Virus record (IMG/VR): IMGVR_UViG_3300045975_000128
Coordinates: 1-36,336 of that record
Direction: 5' to 3' (one strand)
Length of the DNA: 36,336 nt
DNA from: a virus
The notes under the pieces are model-generated. The model was not told the origin of the DNA and ran no database searches. It worked only from the letters and a program-made list of their open reading frames with translations. A program made the translations under genes and the position numbers. This document shows, in pieces, positions 7,873 to 16,293 of the stretch. Numbering within the stretch: position 1 is the first letter of the stretch; every line of letters begins with the position of its first letter.

Positions 7873-10445
7873 TTGCCGTTCGCCTTCGGTCTGGCCGCTG
7901 CCTTCATCCGGGCCTGCCGCTCCTGACTTTCGCGGTCAAGCTGCCGCTGATGATCCTCGCGGTCGCGCTCCTCCATTTTGTCGGCATGCTCCTGCCCCAT
8001 CCTCTGCGCTTCCTGCACCGTGGTCGCGATGCTTTCGGAGATTTCCTTGCCAAGCCTGATGCCCTCTTGGCGCTCCTTGCTTTCCAAGTCCTGACCGAAG
8101 GTGACAAGGCTGGCCCCGACTTCCATACCTTTCATGCGCTCTTGGCTTTGCAGCTTGGCGTAGTCGAGTTGCTCTTCCTTGGCTTCCTTGGCGGCATCGA
8201 CCACCATATCCACCGCGTCCTTCTTCTCCTTGTGTTCCTGCGCCTTCTCCTTGACCGCGACTTCCCTCTCGCGCAACTGGAACACAGGATCGGCAGCAAT
8301 CTGTTCCGCCTGCTTCTGCTTTGCCTGCTGCTCGTGAAGTTCGCGCAGCCGCACCGAAGCGTCCGCCAAGGCTCGCGAAAGCATGCCCTCCACTTCGGGC
8401 GGCTGCTGTTCCCCCAGCGGGGGAAGCTGAACGCCCATGATCTGCTGTATCTCACCGTGGTACTGGTGAGCCAGATGTTCGGACAGATGGGCTTCCATTG
8501 CACCTTGCATTTTTGCCGCAGAGGGTGACGCCTTCAGCATTTCCAGTATCTTGGGATCGGTGAGGAGGCTGAGATGGACCTGAATATGCGCGGTGTGATC
8601 CTGATCAGGGAACACCTTGGTCGGCTGACTGGTCAGCATCGCCATATTTTCCTGCACCGGGTCCATGCGTGGCGGCGGCGTATCCATGGGCAGAATGCGC
8701 TCATCGTTCTTGACGCCTATGGCCTGCAATCCCGCCCGATGAAGTTCCTTCATGTTGTAAAGTTCAGGGTTCATTGCCGCCAGTTGCTGGACAGCCTGCG
8801 CCTGCATGATGCGGTGCGCCTGCGTTGAGGCATTGGGATCGGATACCGGGACAACATCCACGGTCTTGCCGTCGAAATCCTGACGCCGGTTGAAGGCACC
8901 GCTCTCATCCCACGCATACTTTTCGTCCATGTAGTCAAAGATCGACTTGGCGATGAGGCCGAATTCTCTACGTAGGGAAGCATGAAGACGGGCATGCACG
9001 GCAGTCATCACCTTCATCGACCGTTCAAGAAGCGCCAATGTGGTGCCGACAGGGGCGCTCATGGTCTGCGCGGTGATCTCGGTGTCGGCAATCGAACCCA
9101 CCCGCCTGCCTTCCTCGACAAGCATTTGCAGGAGATTGGCCAGCACCGCTGACGGTTCCTTGTACGGCATCGGGAACAGGTTCTGTTGAATGGTCCCGGC
9201 AGGGACATCCACGTCCCGCCACTCACCGGGGGCGATAGGGGTGTCGTCGCCCTTGGTTCGTAAGCCCCTTGTCTTCAACCCACCGGGGAGGTTGGACAAG
9301 GTTCCGGCGTCAATCAATTGCCTCAAGATGGACGTGGATGCCTTGGCGATTGACCCAAGCAAATGGATCAACCCGATGCCGTAGAAACCCAGTGCAGGCA
9401 TGTACTGGTAGTGAACGAAATACTGTTCGGCCACGCGCTGGTCGTCCATTTCGTTCCAGTTGCGGTAGACCGACAGAACCTTCCGGCTCTGTTTTTCAAT
9501 TGTGATGATGTACGGGTCGGCAATCTCGTCCGGATCGGCAAGCACGCCGGGGAGATTGTAATAAGCATGGATTTCCCACAGTACATGGCGGTTATCCACC
9601 TGTGTCGCTGGTTCGATGCCGGTGATCTCGTTTTCTTTTTCCTTGCCCTCCGGCGGCGTTTCGACCGCTGGCTTCTCCAGCTTGACCTTCCGGTAGAAGC
9701 CTGCCCGCATCAGCTTCTTCACCTGATTGGGTGATCTGTGCATGACATGCGTGTAGCGTTCGGAATTCTCCAGATCGGAGCATCCGTAATCCACGATGAA
9801 GTCCTCTGCCGGAACCATGCAGGCGGAAGGCCGCTTCTTCAGCGGGTCGTAGTAGACCTTCTTGAACACCGAGCCTGCGAGAGGGAGACGAAACAGCAGT
9901 TGCTCCGTCTCGTTCCGATATTCCTTCATGTTCTCCGTTAGCTGGTAGTTCATCTCCTCCTTGACCCGCTTGGAGGTGGCGATCTTCTCCGGGCTTTCGT
10001 CGCCGTAGATTTTGGTCAGCACCGGCCCGTTGGCCGGGAAGATTTCGGTGATGGCGTTCGACTGGAACCTGACGACCGCTTCCGTCATCACCGGATGATA
10101 GACGCCACTTGATCCCTTGAAGGGTTCGTTGCGGTCCTCGCCCTTGAAGCCGAGATAGTCGAGGCCGGAGGTATAGGTGTCGATCCAGTCGGCGCGGCTC
10201 ATGTCGTCCGCCTCAACCAGTTCGAACAGATCGGAAGCGATGGTTTCGAGGTCTTCCTCCTCAAGGAAGTCAGCCAGATTGGCGCGATGCTCCGAACCCT
10301 GACCGGGCTGCGGCTCCTCCATCGGCATGTCCTGCGGACGATCCGCCACGTTGTCCGGCACCACATCGACATCAATCGGCGGTGCCGCCCCGTTCATCAG
10401 CGGCATCTCGTCATGCAAGGGGATCATGGCAGGGGCGATGGCCAT
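7869..10445 (-). CDS. Portal protein with long coiled-coil C-terminus
   Basis: 858 residues. After an acidic, Pro-rich N-terminus (about 1-60) comes a portal-like core: YPHP-type segment SSGVYHPVMTEAVVRFQSNAI (shown in part: GVYHPVMTEAVVRFQSN), FKKVYYDPLKKRP, MVPAEDFIVDYGCSDLE and GFYGIGLIHLLGSI. Residues from about 690 on are long charged helices with strong coiled-coil character (ERDREDHQRQLDRES), an unusually long tail compared with many portals. It forms the ring through which DNA enters and leaves the head. Position after terL supports the call. Confidence 0.85.
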   Translation of the reverse strand: MAIAPAMIPLHDEMPLMNGAAPPIDVDVVPDNVADRPQDMPMEEPQPGQGSEHRANLADFLEEEDLETIASDLFELVEADDMSRADWIDTYTSGLDYLGFKGEDRNEPFKGSSGVYHPVMTEAVVRFQSNAITEIFPANGPVLTKIYGDESPEKIATSKRVKEEMNYQLTENMKEYRNETEQLLFRLPLAGSVFKKVYYDPLKKRPSACMVPAEDFIVDYGCSDLENSERYTHVMHRSPNQVKKLMRAGFYRKVKLEKPAVETPPEGKEKENEITGIEPATQVDNRHVLWEIHAYYNLPGVLADPDEIADPYIITIEKQSRKVLSVYRNWNEMDDQRVAEQYFVHYQYMPALGFYGIGLIHLLGSIAKASTSILRQLIDAGTLSNLPGGLKTRGLRTKGDDTPIAPGEWRDVDVPAGTIQQNLFPMPYKEPSAVLANLLQMLVEEGRRVGSIADTEITAQTMSAPVGTTLALLERSMKVMTAVHARLHASLRREFGLIAKSIFDYMDEKYAWDESGAFNRRQDFDGKTVDVVPVSDPNASTQAHRIMQAQAVQQLAAMNPELYNMKELHRAGLQAIGVKNDERILPMDTPPPRMDPVQENMAMLTSQPTKVFPDQDHTAHIQVHLSLLTDPKILEMLKASPSAAKMQGAMEAHLSEHLAHQYHGEIQQIMGVQLPPLGEQQPPEVEGMLSRALADASVRLRELHEQQAKQKQAEQIAADPVFQLREREVAVKEKAQEHKEKKDAVDMVVDAAKEAKEEQLDYAKLQSQERMKGMEVGASLVTFGQDLESKERQEGIRLGKEISESIATTVQEAQRMGQEHADKMEERDREDHQRQLDRESQERQARMKAAARPKANGK

Positions 10446-10569
10446 TGTGTTATATCCTCATCTGAGGTGGGCTGGTTGGTTGCAGCCTGCGTGTCACTGG
10501 CTCATGACCTTGGAGACACGTCGATTAACCGGAGGGCGGACGCGCCCCAAATTGCCGCTGCAACCACCT
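10446..10569. other. Short gap between terL and portal genes
   Basis: 124 bases without a gene. It contains related copies GAGGTGG...GTTGCAGC (about 10463-10489) and the inverted GCTGCAACCACCTC (10557-10570), which overlaps the terL stop. I see no convincing promoter or terminator here. Confidence 0.3.
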
Positions 10570-12090
10570 CTAGTAATACTCCAGCTTTCTCACGTAGGTT
10601 TTTTTGAAGTCCTCATCGTCATCATTCATGGTGCCGATCCAGCCACCGAGACGGAACCGCTGCATCGCCATGGTGACGGTATCGACGTAATCGTCATGCT
10701 CTCCGGCGGGGAAGGCGGCACATTCCTCAATCACCTCCTGCGCCCACGACTTCATCTTTGGCGCATAGACCATTTCGGATGCGAAAATATCGGTGACCGA
10801 GTTGACGCGGCTGATCTTGTCGTTGGGATTGCCGGTGCCGCCCCTACCCACCACCACGTCCTGTATCGGGATGTTCATCATCCGCATCTCGTAGATCAGC
10901 GGATGTCCCGCTCCCCGCGCTTCGATCAGGCAGATGTCCGGCTCCCACTCCTCGTAGTGCTGCTTCGCTCTCCGCTTCAGTTCCGGAAACTCCCACTTGC
11001 CCCGGATCGCATCCAGCAGGATCAGCTTGCTCTTCCCGTCGTCTTCTTCGTCTGAGAAAACGCCCCAAGTAGTACAGGCTGAATAGTCGGCTCTGGTCGT
11101 GTTTGAGAAGGCGGTGTCCCAAGATTGGATAATGGTGTCGCATTTCGGTGGCTTCGGCTTGTCCCAGTTCTGCCAGTAGTCGCGCTTGATCAGCGCCCCC
11201 TCTTCCGAGATCGGGTTCTGCTGGTACTGGGCGTTCCATTTGGACAGCGGGATCGACGCCTTGGTGCGGAGCAGTTCCTCCAGCGACCAGTATTCCGGCC
11301 AGATCGGTTTGCCGGAAGGCAGGATGGCGGGTAGCTGGACGATCTCCCACTGATCGGAGTGCTCGTCGGCCATCTGTTTCTTCAGAAGCTGTCCTGTAAG
11401 ATCGCGGAGCGACCACCGTGTCATGACCACGATGATCGCTCCACCCGGCTGAAGGCGTTGGCGGGGGCCACCTTCATACCAAGACATCACCCTGTCGTAG
11501 ACTTCAGGGTTGCTCTCACCGATTACGGCATCCTGCTCCGACAGCGGATCGTCTATGATAAAAAGGTCTGAGCCCTTACCGGCTACTGCACCCCCAGTTC
11601 CGATTGCAAAGTATTCGCCACCCTTGTTGGTGGACCAGCGGCCAGCCGCCTTGTTGTCCGGTGACAGGCTGACACTGGGAAATAATGCCTGAAAATCATC
11701 CCTATCGATGAGTGCCCTCACCTTTCTGCCGAAGCCGACCGCCAACTCTGCCGTGTGGGACGACTGGATGACCCTCTTGTTGGGGAAGCGGCCAAGGAAG
11801 AAGGCCGGTAGGTAGACGGAAGCGAACTCGCTCTTGGTGTGCCGGGGCGGCATGTTGATGATGATCCGCTTCTTGCGACCGGCGATCACGTCATCGAACA
11901 GTTCAGAGATAATGCGGTGGTGTGACCCCTCAACGAAGTCAGGCCACATGGTTTTGACGAACGGCAGGAAATGGGTCCGCGCATTCAGCTTGGCGCGGGT
12001 GCGGGTCAGTTCGTCCAGTAAGTCGAGGACTTCCTTCTGCTTGTCGAGCGGAAGCCCGCTGACCCGAAGCAGCAACTCGTCATAGTTCAT
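10570..12090 (-). CDS. terL: Terminase large subunit (ATPase and nuclease)
   Basis: 506 residues. ATPase domain: Walker A PPRHTKS at residues 81-87, Walker B LFIIDDP at 176-182 and coupling motif MTRW at 223-226. RNase H-like nuclease domain: acidic residues in SWDTAF (D325), LIEARGAG (E390) and EHDDYVDTV (about D466-D470). The protein cuts concatemeric DNA and drives packaging through the portal encoded next to it. A hairpin lies just upstream of the ATG and no clear ribosome binding site is visible, so translation initiation may be weak. Confidence 0.93.
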   Translation of the reverse strand: MNYDELLLRVSGLPLDKQKEVLDLLDELTRTRAKLNARTHFLPFVKTMWPDFVEGSHHRIISELFDDVIAGRKKRIIINMPPRHTKSEFASVYLPAFFLGRFPNKRVIQSSHTAELAVGFGRKVRALIDRDDFQALFPSVSLSPDNKAAGRWSTNKGGEYFAIGTGGAVAGKGSDLFIIDDPLSEQDAVIGESNPEVYDRVMSWYEGGPRQRLQPGGAIIVVMTRWSLRDLTGQLLKKQMADEHSDQWEIVQLPAILPSGKPIWPEYWSLEELLRTKASIPLSKWNAQYQQNPISEEGALIKRDYWQNWDKPKPPKCDTIIQSWDTAFSNTTRADYSACTTWGVFSDEEDDGKSKLILLDAIRGKWEFPELKRRAKQHYEEWEPDICLIEARGAGHPLIYEMRMMNIPIQDVVVGRGGTGNPNDKISRVNSVTDIFASEMVYAPKMKSWAQEVIEECAAFPAGEHDDYVDTVTMAMQRFRLGGWIGTMNDDDEDFKKTYVRKLEYY

Positions 12091-12098
12091 GAAATGAA

Positions 12099-12120
12099 AA
12101 GGGCCGCATGAGCGGCCCTT
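12099..12120 (-). terminator. Hairpin terminator upstream of terL
   Basis: A perfect 9-bp stem AAGGGCCGC / GCGGCCCTT with loop ATGA; on the minus strand it continues TTCATTTC, a weak U-tract. It ends nine bases before the terL start codon, so it probably lowers read-through from the virion/lysis genes into terL or forms a structured leader. Confidence 0.55.
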
Positions 12121-12185
12121 CCATAGGGACGTAGGGGTTTATGGTACGCCTACAGGGTACAGCCCCTTGACGGGGATGGGAAGTG

Positions 12186-12530
12186 CTAGACGTTCTCGAC
12201 GTTGGCGTCCTCTTTTTCGATGACCTCCTTGGTCATCGGTTCGCCTTGGCTCACCTCGTCACCGGCACCGACATTCTGCTGCGGCTCGCGCTTGTCGATG
12301 AAGACATAGCCGGTGTTGGTGGGAATTTCCTCGTCGGTAAAACCAGCCTGTCTGTACTGGCGTTCGGCATTGCGCCGCTTCTGGAGTGCCGCAACATCCT
12401 CCTCGCCGTCATAGGTGCGGGAAATCTGAGCGCCTACATCGTAATATTCGGCATCTGCCGCTTCACGGGCTTCGTTCTCAGCCTGCATCTGTTCATCGAC
12501 ACTGCCGGGTCCGGCTCTGGTCGTGGCCAT
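12186..12530 (-). CDS. Hypothetical acidic phage protein
   Basis: 114 residues, highly charged and acidic, with predicted helices around ENEAREAADAEYYDVG and ALQKRRNAERQYRQAGFTDE. Its stop precedes the terL terminator. The segment containing DGEEDVAAL resembles the QTFDGEANVANI stretch of the TIG protein at 12796-13299, both preceding a helical piece. No known family recognised. A virion or assembly role is possible from position. Confidence 0.6.
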   Translation of the reverse strand: MATTRAGPGSVDEQMQAENEAREAADAEYYDVGAQISRTYDGEEDVAALQKRRNAERQYRQAGFTDEEIPTNTGYVFIDKREPQQNVGAGDEVSQGEPMTKEVIEKEDANVENV

Positions 12531-12815
12531 TTACTTTCCTTTCTTTCCAGACTTCCCTTCGGAAGCCTTATCAACTGCGGAGACGCCCTCGGCATCGGCA
12601 TCCTTCGGCTCGCCCTGATTGCCCTTACCCGGCTTGTCTTCGGGAGGGCCGCGACCCTCTTCCTCGCCGCCCTCGCCCTTCAGTGCGGCGGCGACCTTTG
12701 TCCATAAATCGGCATCGGTCAGCATGTTGCGGCTGTTGACTGTCGGGTTGGCGCTGGCATTGACGAAAAGCTGCGCGACACGCTTGCCAATCTCTTCATT
12801 CTGCGGGTTGGCCAT
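12531..12815 (-). CDS. Hypothetical protein with Gly/Lys/Glu-rich tail
   Basis: 94 residues. The first 45 form a short helical domain (EEIGKRVAQLFVNA, LWTKVAAALKG); the rest is low-complexity, rich in Gly, Glu, Pro and Lys and probably disordered, ending SGKKGK. Its stop is immediately next to the start of the following gene. It overlaps the TIG gene upstream by 20 bases. Function unknown. Confidence 0.6.
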   Translation of the reverse strand: MANPQNEEIGKRVAQLFVNASANPTVNSRNMLTDADLWTKVAAALKGEGGEEEGRGPPEDKPGKGNQGEPKDADAEGVSAVDKASEGKSGKKGK

Positions 12816-13299
12816 TGGTTGGTTCCTCTTCGTTTTCAGGCAGGAAGGTGAAGGTCTTCTGGTCCGTCTGATAGCTGCCCTGCTGCACCCAGACCGGGAA
12901 TGACCCTGCGACTTCGGCAGTCGATGGCTTGACGGTCGTCCTTAACTGGTCGCTGCTGATGAAGGTCGTTGGTTCAATACCGCCGTTGAAATAGATAATG
13001 CTCGTCTCGGTGAATTTGTTGCCATTGACGTTCATTTCCACATCGGCAGAACCAATTCTGGCGCTCGACGGATTGATACTATTAAGCACCGGCTCCTCGC
13101 CCGGTTCCGGGTCGGGCGGCAGCGGTGGCTGCGGCGTGTAACCGGGGGGCCATGGCAGGCCATTCTGGAGATAGACGCGGCGCTGGTTGTTGGCCTTGAT
13201 GATGTTGGCGACATTGGCCTCGCCATCAAAGGTCTGGGTGGTTTCGCCAAAGCGCGGGTCACCCGGCGTTATCGGCGGCATGCTCTCGTTCTCTGCCAT
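12796..13299 (-). CDS. IPT/TIG (Ig-like) domain protein
   Basis: 167 residues. Residues about 85-155 form a TIG-type Ig-like fold: PVLNSINPSSARIGSAD, then VNGNKFTETSIIYFNGG and LRTTVKPSTAEVAGSFPVWV. A Pro-rich linker (PPLPPDPEPGEEP) precedes it. Ig-like domains in phages commonly decorate virions and bind surface carbohydrate. A second, smaller TIG-like gene lies directly upstream and overlaps by 41 bases. The surface role is inferred. Confidence 0.7.
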   Translation of the reverse strand: MAENESMPPITPGDPRFGETTQTFDGEANVANIIKANNQRRVYLQNGLPWPPGYTPQPPLPPDPEPGEEPVLNSINPSSARIGSADVEMNVNGNKFTETSIIYFNGGIEPTTFISSDQLRTTVKPSTAEVAGSFPVWVQQGSYQTDQKTFTFLPENEEEPTNGQPAE

Positions 13300-13585
13300 T
13301 CTCGTCCTCCATGAGGGTGAAAGGAAGCACGGCGGTCACATGGTCGCCGGTCTTGACCTTGACTTCGATGGTCACCGGCTCGCCATGCCACCATGCCGGA
13401 TCGAAGGGTGCCGACAGCAAGTCCTGACCCAGCATGCCGCTGGCCTGCGGTTCGCCATCGAACAGCACTTGGCTCTGCATGGTGAAGCCCATGCCCCTGA
13501 CGCCGAGCACGAATGCGCCATCGGTGGTCTTGGCGGTATTCGGTTCCAGCTTGAGCAGTTCCGGTGAAGACAGGGTGGCTGTCAT
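13259..13585 (-). CDS. Second Ig/TIG-like domain protein
   Basis: 108 residues. ELLKLEPNTAKTTDGAFVL, GMGFTMQSQVLFDGEPQAS and PVTIEVKVKTGDHVTAVLPF follow the strand order of a TIG domain, more divergent than the neighbour downstream. The last 14 residues overlap that neighbour in another frame. The pair looks like tandem divergence from one ancestral gene. A virion surface role is likely but not shown. Confidence 0.6.
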   Translation of the reverse strand: MTATLSSPELLKLEPNTAKTTDGAFVLGVRGMGFTMQSQVLFDGEPQASGMLGQDLLSAPFDPAWWHGEPVTIEVKVKTGDHVTAVLPFTLMEDENGREREHAADNAG

Positions 13586-13593
13586 GGCTCCTC

Positions 13594-13806
13594 CTATTGC
13601 AGCTTCGGCATATCGACCCCGGTACTGACACCGATCAGGTCGAGCAGCAACAGCACGACGACAATCGCCACCACAACGATAAGGACGATCTTGACGATCC
13701 GTTGCGGCGGTTCAGGGATGAGATTGTCCACAACGTAGACGGCCACGTAATAAAGAATGCCGATGACCAGCAGCCAGACAATCAGGCTGACGAGAGCGCC
13801 AATCAT
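13594..13806 (-). CDS. Two-TM small membrane protein, holin candidate
   Basis: 70 residues with two hydrophobic segments, about 5-27 (VSLIVWLLVIGILYYVAVYV) and 39-60, joined by a short loop NLIPEPPQRI. Both termini are short. This matches class II holins in size and layout and also a small membrane family common beside phage lysis genes. The endolysin lies 1.8 kb upstream in the same direction. Holin is the leading guess. Confidence 0.55.
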   Translation of the reverse strand: MIGALVSLIVWLLVIGILYYVAVYVVDNLIPEPPQRIVKIVLIVVVAIVVVLLLLDLIGVSTGVDMPKLQ

Positions 13807-14006
13807 GATGCTTTCTCCTCATAGATTGCTGCCCTGACGGCGGCATCCTTGGCTTCCAGCAGCTTACGAAGAGCAACGGTGCGTTCCGGATTGCGCGGCA
13901 GGGTTTCCATGATCGTTGCAGCCAGTTTGCCAAACGGCTGCGATACCTCCTGAAGATGCTGTGGCAGATGGTGCCAAGCAAAGAACTGAAGGATCGGTTC
14001 GCTCAA
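13803..14006 (-). CDS. Small conserved phage protein, probable TTG start
   Basis: 67 residues from TTG 14006-14004. That start is chosen because GGAGGG lies four bases upstream in the context GGAGGGTTCATTG, the same arrangement as the endolysin (GGAGGGTTCAATG). The body, SEPILQFFAWHHLPQHLQEV then TLPRNPERTVALRKLLEAKD, is a widespread small phage protein type. Its stop overlaps the holin-candidate start by four bases. Function unknown; an upstream ATG at 14018 is an alternative. Confidence 0.7.
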   Translation of the reverse strand: MSEPILQFFAWHHLPQHLQEVSQPFGKLAATIMETLPRNPERTVALRKLLEAKDAAVRAAIYEEKAS

Positions 14007-14203
14007 TGAACCCTCCATAAACGAAGGGGATCGCGGAGGAGCCAACCCCGACACGATCCCCAACCTTCAACCGCCTGAAAGGAGCGGTTGCGGTGAAGCT
14101 TACCACGCTCAAGGAGAGGGAGGAAAGCCGGGGCGGACAAACCTCCCCCTCAGTGGCCTCCTGTGAAACTGCTGTTCGGGCACATCACTCAGGCTCGTCC
14201 AGT

Positions 14204-14773
14204 CTATTTATTCTTCCCTTTGGGTCCACCGCCTTTGCCGGGGTTGTCGGGGTCTTTCCCTCCACCGGGCTGGTTCCCGTGTCCCTTGTCTGCGTCTTCA
14301 GACCCTGATGGTGGGCCATTGCTTCCGCCATTGTTACCGGGCGGGCCTTGGGGTCCGGTCGGTCCTTGAGGTCCGGCTGGCCCCTGCGGGCCGGGTGGAC
14401 CCATTCCCCCGGTTCCTCCCTGTCCTCCGCTTGGCCCAGAAGGACCAGCAGGACCAGACCCACCACCACCACTATTGCCGCCAGAACCAGAATTGCCAGA
14501 ATTTCCACTGTTGCCGCTCTCCTGCGCCGTTGCCTGTTGCTGGCTGTTGTAGACCCTGCATAGCTGGATGGTGTTGACGCCCTTCTGCCTGAGATAGCGG
14601 CACTGCTCCTCGGAGAAGAACAGCCCCGGTCGGTGCATGTTGGTGCAGCCGGAAAGCAGCCACAGGATGATCAGCATCCACAGGACGATGCCAATCGGCA
14701 GCGCAATTGCTATGCCGCGCACGAAGTGGATGCTCACTCCCGGCGCTTCTTTTGGGTCTTCGTCTGCGGGCAT
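14204..14773 (-). CDS. Membrane-anchored or lipoprotein-like protein with collagen-like repeats
   Basis: 189 residues from ATG 14773, preferred over an upstream ATG because of GAGGGGG just before it. Residues about 17-41 are hydrophobic and end in LSGC (40-43), a lipobox-like site. Next comes EEQCRYLRQKGVNTIQLC, then an Asn/Gly/Ser-rich linker and about 15 Gly-X-Y triplets (GPPGPQGPAGPQGPTGPQG), then a disordered tail. Collagen-like triplets make triple helices in phage fibres, but the N-terminal anchor points to the host membrane. The 14734 gene shares the QCR-G-T-C motif. Confidence 0.6.
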   Translation of the reverse strand: MPADEDPKEAPGVSIHFVRGIAIALPIGIVLWMLIILWLLSGCTNMHRPGLFFSEEQCRYLRQKGVNTIQLCRVYNSQQQATAQESGNSGNSGNSGSGGNSGGGGSGPAGPSGPSGGQGGTGGMGPPGPQGPAGPQGPTGPQGPPGNNGGSNGPPSGSEDADKGHGNQPGGGKDPDNPGKGGGPKGKNK

Positions 14774-14880
14774 ATCCCCCTCGTATCGATACCAACCTGC
14801 TTCATGACGCGGCACTGGTCCGCCGTGAATTTCGGCGCATCGGCCTTACTGACCGACATCAGGAAGATCAGGCTTGCCAT
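14734..14880 (-). CDS. Small exported protein with Cys motif
   Basis: 48 residues from ATG 14880. The first 15 (MASLIFLMSVSKADA) look like a signal peptide cut after ADA; the mature part carries FTADQCRVMKQVGIDTRGIC, which resembles EEQCRYLRQKGVNTIQLC in the next gene. It overlaps both neighbours, 35 bases with the upstream gene. Longer starts are possible but would extend the overlap without a signal peptide. A periplasmic role in the lysis block is likely; spanin-like function is speculation. Confidence 0.5.
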   Translation of the reverse strand: MASLIFLMSVSKADAPKFTADQCRVMKQVGIDTRGICPQTKTQKKRRE

Positions 14881-15280
14881 TGCCGCTATCCAGCATGCGG
14901 TCGGCAATGAGTTTGAGGCTTTCGCAATAAGAGGCAACTTCTTCCAGTGTCGGTTCATGCTGGAGAACAACGCTGACGAACCATCTGTCCGCTCCCTGAA
15001 AAGCAAAACCCGAAGAGACGCCCCACTGATCCGGCCCTCCCCTTTGTTTGACATGGCGCATGACGCATCCCGATTGCTGATTGGAGAACTCCTCGTACTC
15101 GCTCATGAAACGGTTCATCAGTTTCTCATCGTTCAGCACCCGCCAGACGGCATAGGTCGGGATGCCGATGACAACCAAGAGCGCGATGATCAATACGTTC
15201 TGAAGGTTCAGCCCCTTGATGATATTGGCGACGTTAGCGATGCGCCCCTCTGGTGGCGGCGGTTGCGGGGGAACGGTCAT
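14846..15280 (-). CDS. Single-TM phage membrane protein, unknown
   Basis: 144 residues. A Pro-rich start is followed by RIANVANIIKGLNLQNVL and one TM segment, about residues 28-47 (NVLIIALLVVIGIPTYAVW). The C-terminal 95 residues are a mixed alpha/beta domain (WFVSVVLQHEPTLEEVASYC) with two Cys. N-in/C-out topology would place this domain in the periplasm. The start overlaps the stop of the 67-residue gene by four bases. It lies in the lysis block; function unknown. Confidence 0.65.
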   Translation of the reverse strand: MTVPPQPPPPEGRIANVANIIKGLNLQNVLIIALLVVIGIPTYAVWRVLNDEKLMNRFMSEYEEFSNQQSGCVMRHVKQRGGPDQWGVSSGFAFQGADRWFVSVVLQHEPTLEEVASYCESLKLIADRMLDSGNGKPDLPDVGQ

Positions 15281-15480
15281 TCGATCTTCTCAATCAGTCC
15301 CTCGCGCACCGCGTCATCGAAGTTCATGTGCCACTCGTAGATGGCTTCCTCACTGATCCGGACCAGCGCCTGCGCCAGCCGGTAGACCTCCTGCTTCTGG
15401 TGCGAGACGAACACCACATGGGTTCCCTTGGGAACGAGGATGTCCTTGGTGGTGCGGTACCTGTTGCGGTTGGCGCTCAT
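15277..15480 (-). CDS. Small protein in lysis block, 67 aa
   Basis: 67 residues from ATG 15480, whose bases overlap the TGA of the micro-protein gene upstream (ATGA). The chain is charged and folded-looking: ILVPKGTHVVFVSHQKQEVY then ALVRISEEAIYEWHMNF. No membrane segment or catalytic motif. An upstream in-frame ATG exists but runs through the micro-protein gene, so the shorter start is preferred. Function unknown. Confidence 0.65.
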   Translation of the reverse strand: MSANRNRYRTTKDILVPKGTHVVFVSHQKQEVYRLAQALVRISEEAIYEWHMNFDDAVREGLIEKIE

Positions 15481-15563
15481 TGCATCAGCCACCACATCAG
15501 GCCGAGGATGGCGATGATGAGTGTGATGTAGATGACGGCCCATTCGGCATCGTGGCGGTTCAC
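15477..15563 (-). CDS. 28-residue single-TM micro-protein after the endolysin
   Basis: GTG start at 15563-15561 overlaps the endolysin TGA (GTGA), and its own TGA overlaps the next ATG (ATGA). The product is MNRHDAEWAVIYITLIIAIL then GLMWWLMQ: a short polar head and one hydrophobic segment of about 20 residues. A GGGGAA sequence about eight bases upstream can serve as ribosome binding site. Double coupling to its neighbours supports expression. A lysis-related membrane role is plausible, not shown. Confidence 0.6.
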   Translation of the reverse strand: MNRHDAEWAVIYITLIIAILGLMWWLMQ

Positions 15564-16288
15564 GCGATCTGTTCCCCGTTGAGGATGACGGTGACCTTGC
15601 CGGTTGTCGTTATTGTCACCACCGGGACATCGGTTGGTGGAACCGGTTCAGGGGAAGGCTCGGTCCACGAGGTTTCGAAGGCTTCAAGGAATTTGACGTG
15701 GTAGCCCTTGATCAGATTGCCGATATTGACGCCACCCGACCAAGTGGGAACCTTGGTCTTGTCGCCGTTGACGATCTCCCGCGCCCCGAAGCTGTCGTTC
15801 TTGGTGTCGCTGAAATAGCGCGGCAAGTTCTGCACCTTGCCGTTGCCGTCCTTGCGGAACCACCCTTCGTACATGCCGCGCATCAAGACCCTTGCACTGA
15901 TGGTCGCGTCGAGTGCCCTTTCGGGATGGAGATAGAGATCGTCACCACCTGTAAGGGCAAGCTGTGATGTAGCAAACTTGTAGTTGTCCGCCCACGTAAG
16001 CTGGATATCCCCCCTGCCATAATAAAGCAGGCCGGTGGTCGGGTCCGGTTCACCGTAGGGCTGTCCCTTGCCCTTGCCGTACTCTTCGATGGGCCACATG
16101 GTGGCGCTGGTTTCGTGGTACGAGGTGGCGAAGCAGTAGGAGATATAACGGAGGTCGGTCTTCGGCGGCACACGTTCCTCGTATGCCCCCATCTTGAAGT
16201 TCATCCCGTCCACCTGTTGCTGGGTCATGTGCCCATGAAACAGGCTCTCGCGGACATGGTTAAAGAAGACAGTGCGGTCGAAAGGCAT
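15560..16288 (-). CDS. Endolysin, GH19 chitinase/muramidase-like
   Basis: 242 residues. SYHETSATMWPIEEYG (about 56-71) contains the HET catalytic-type Glu and a second acidic pair; YYGRGDIQLTWADNYK (89-104) is the GH19 signature. The catalytic domain spans about 1-195, followed by a Pro/Thr-rich linker and a small beta tail. It should cut the glycan strands of the cell wall at the end of infection. There is no signal peptide, so a holin is needed for access; a two-TM candidate lies downstream. The ribosome binding site GGAGGG is buried in a hairpin. Confidence 0.88.
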   Translation of the reverse strand: MPFDRTVFFNHVRESLFHGHMTQQQVDGMNFKMGAYEERVPPKTDLRYISYCFATSYHETSATMWPIEEYGKGKGQPYGEPDPTTGLLYYGRGDIQLTWADNYKFATSQLALTGGDDLYLHPERALDATISARVLMRGMYEGWFRKDGNGKVQNLPRYFSDTKNDSFGAREIVNGDKTKVPTWSGGVNIGNLIKGYHVKFLEAFETSWTEPSPEPVPPTDVPVVTITTTGKVTVILNGEQIA

Positions 16289-16293
16289 TGAAC

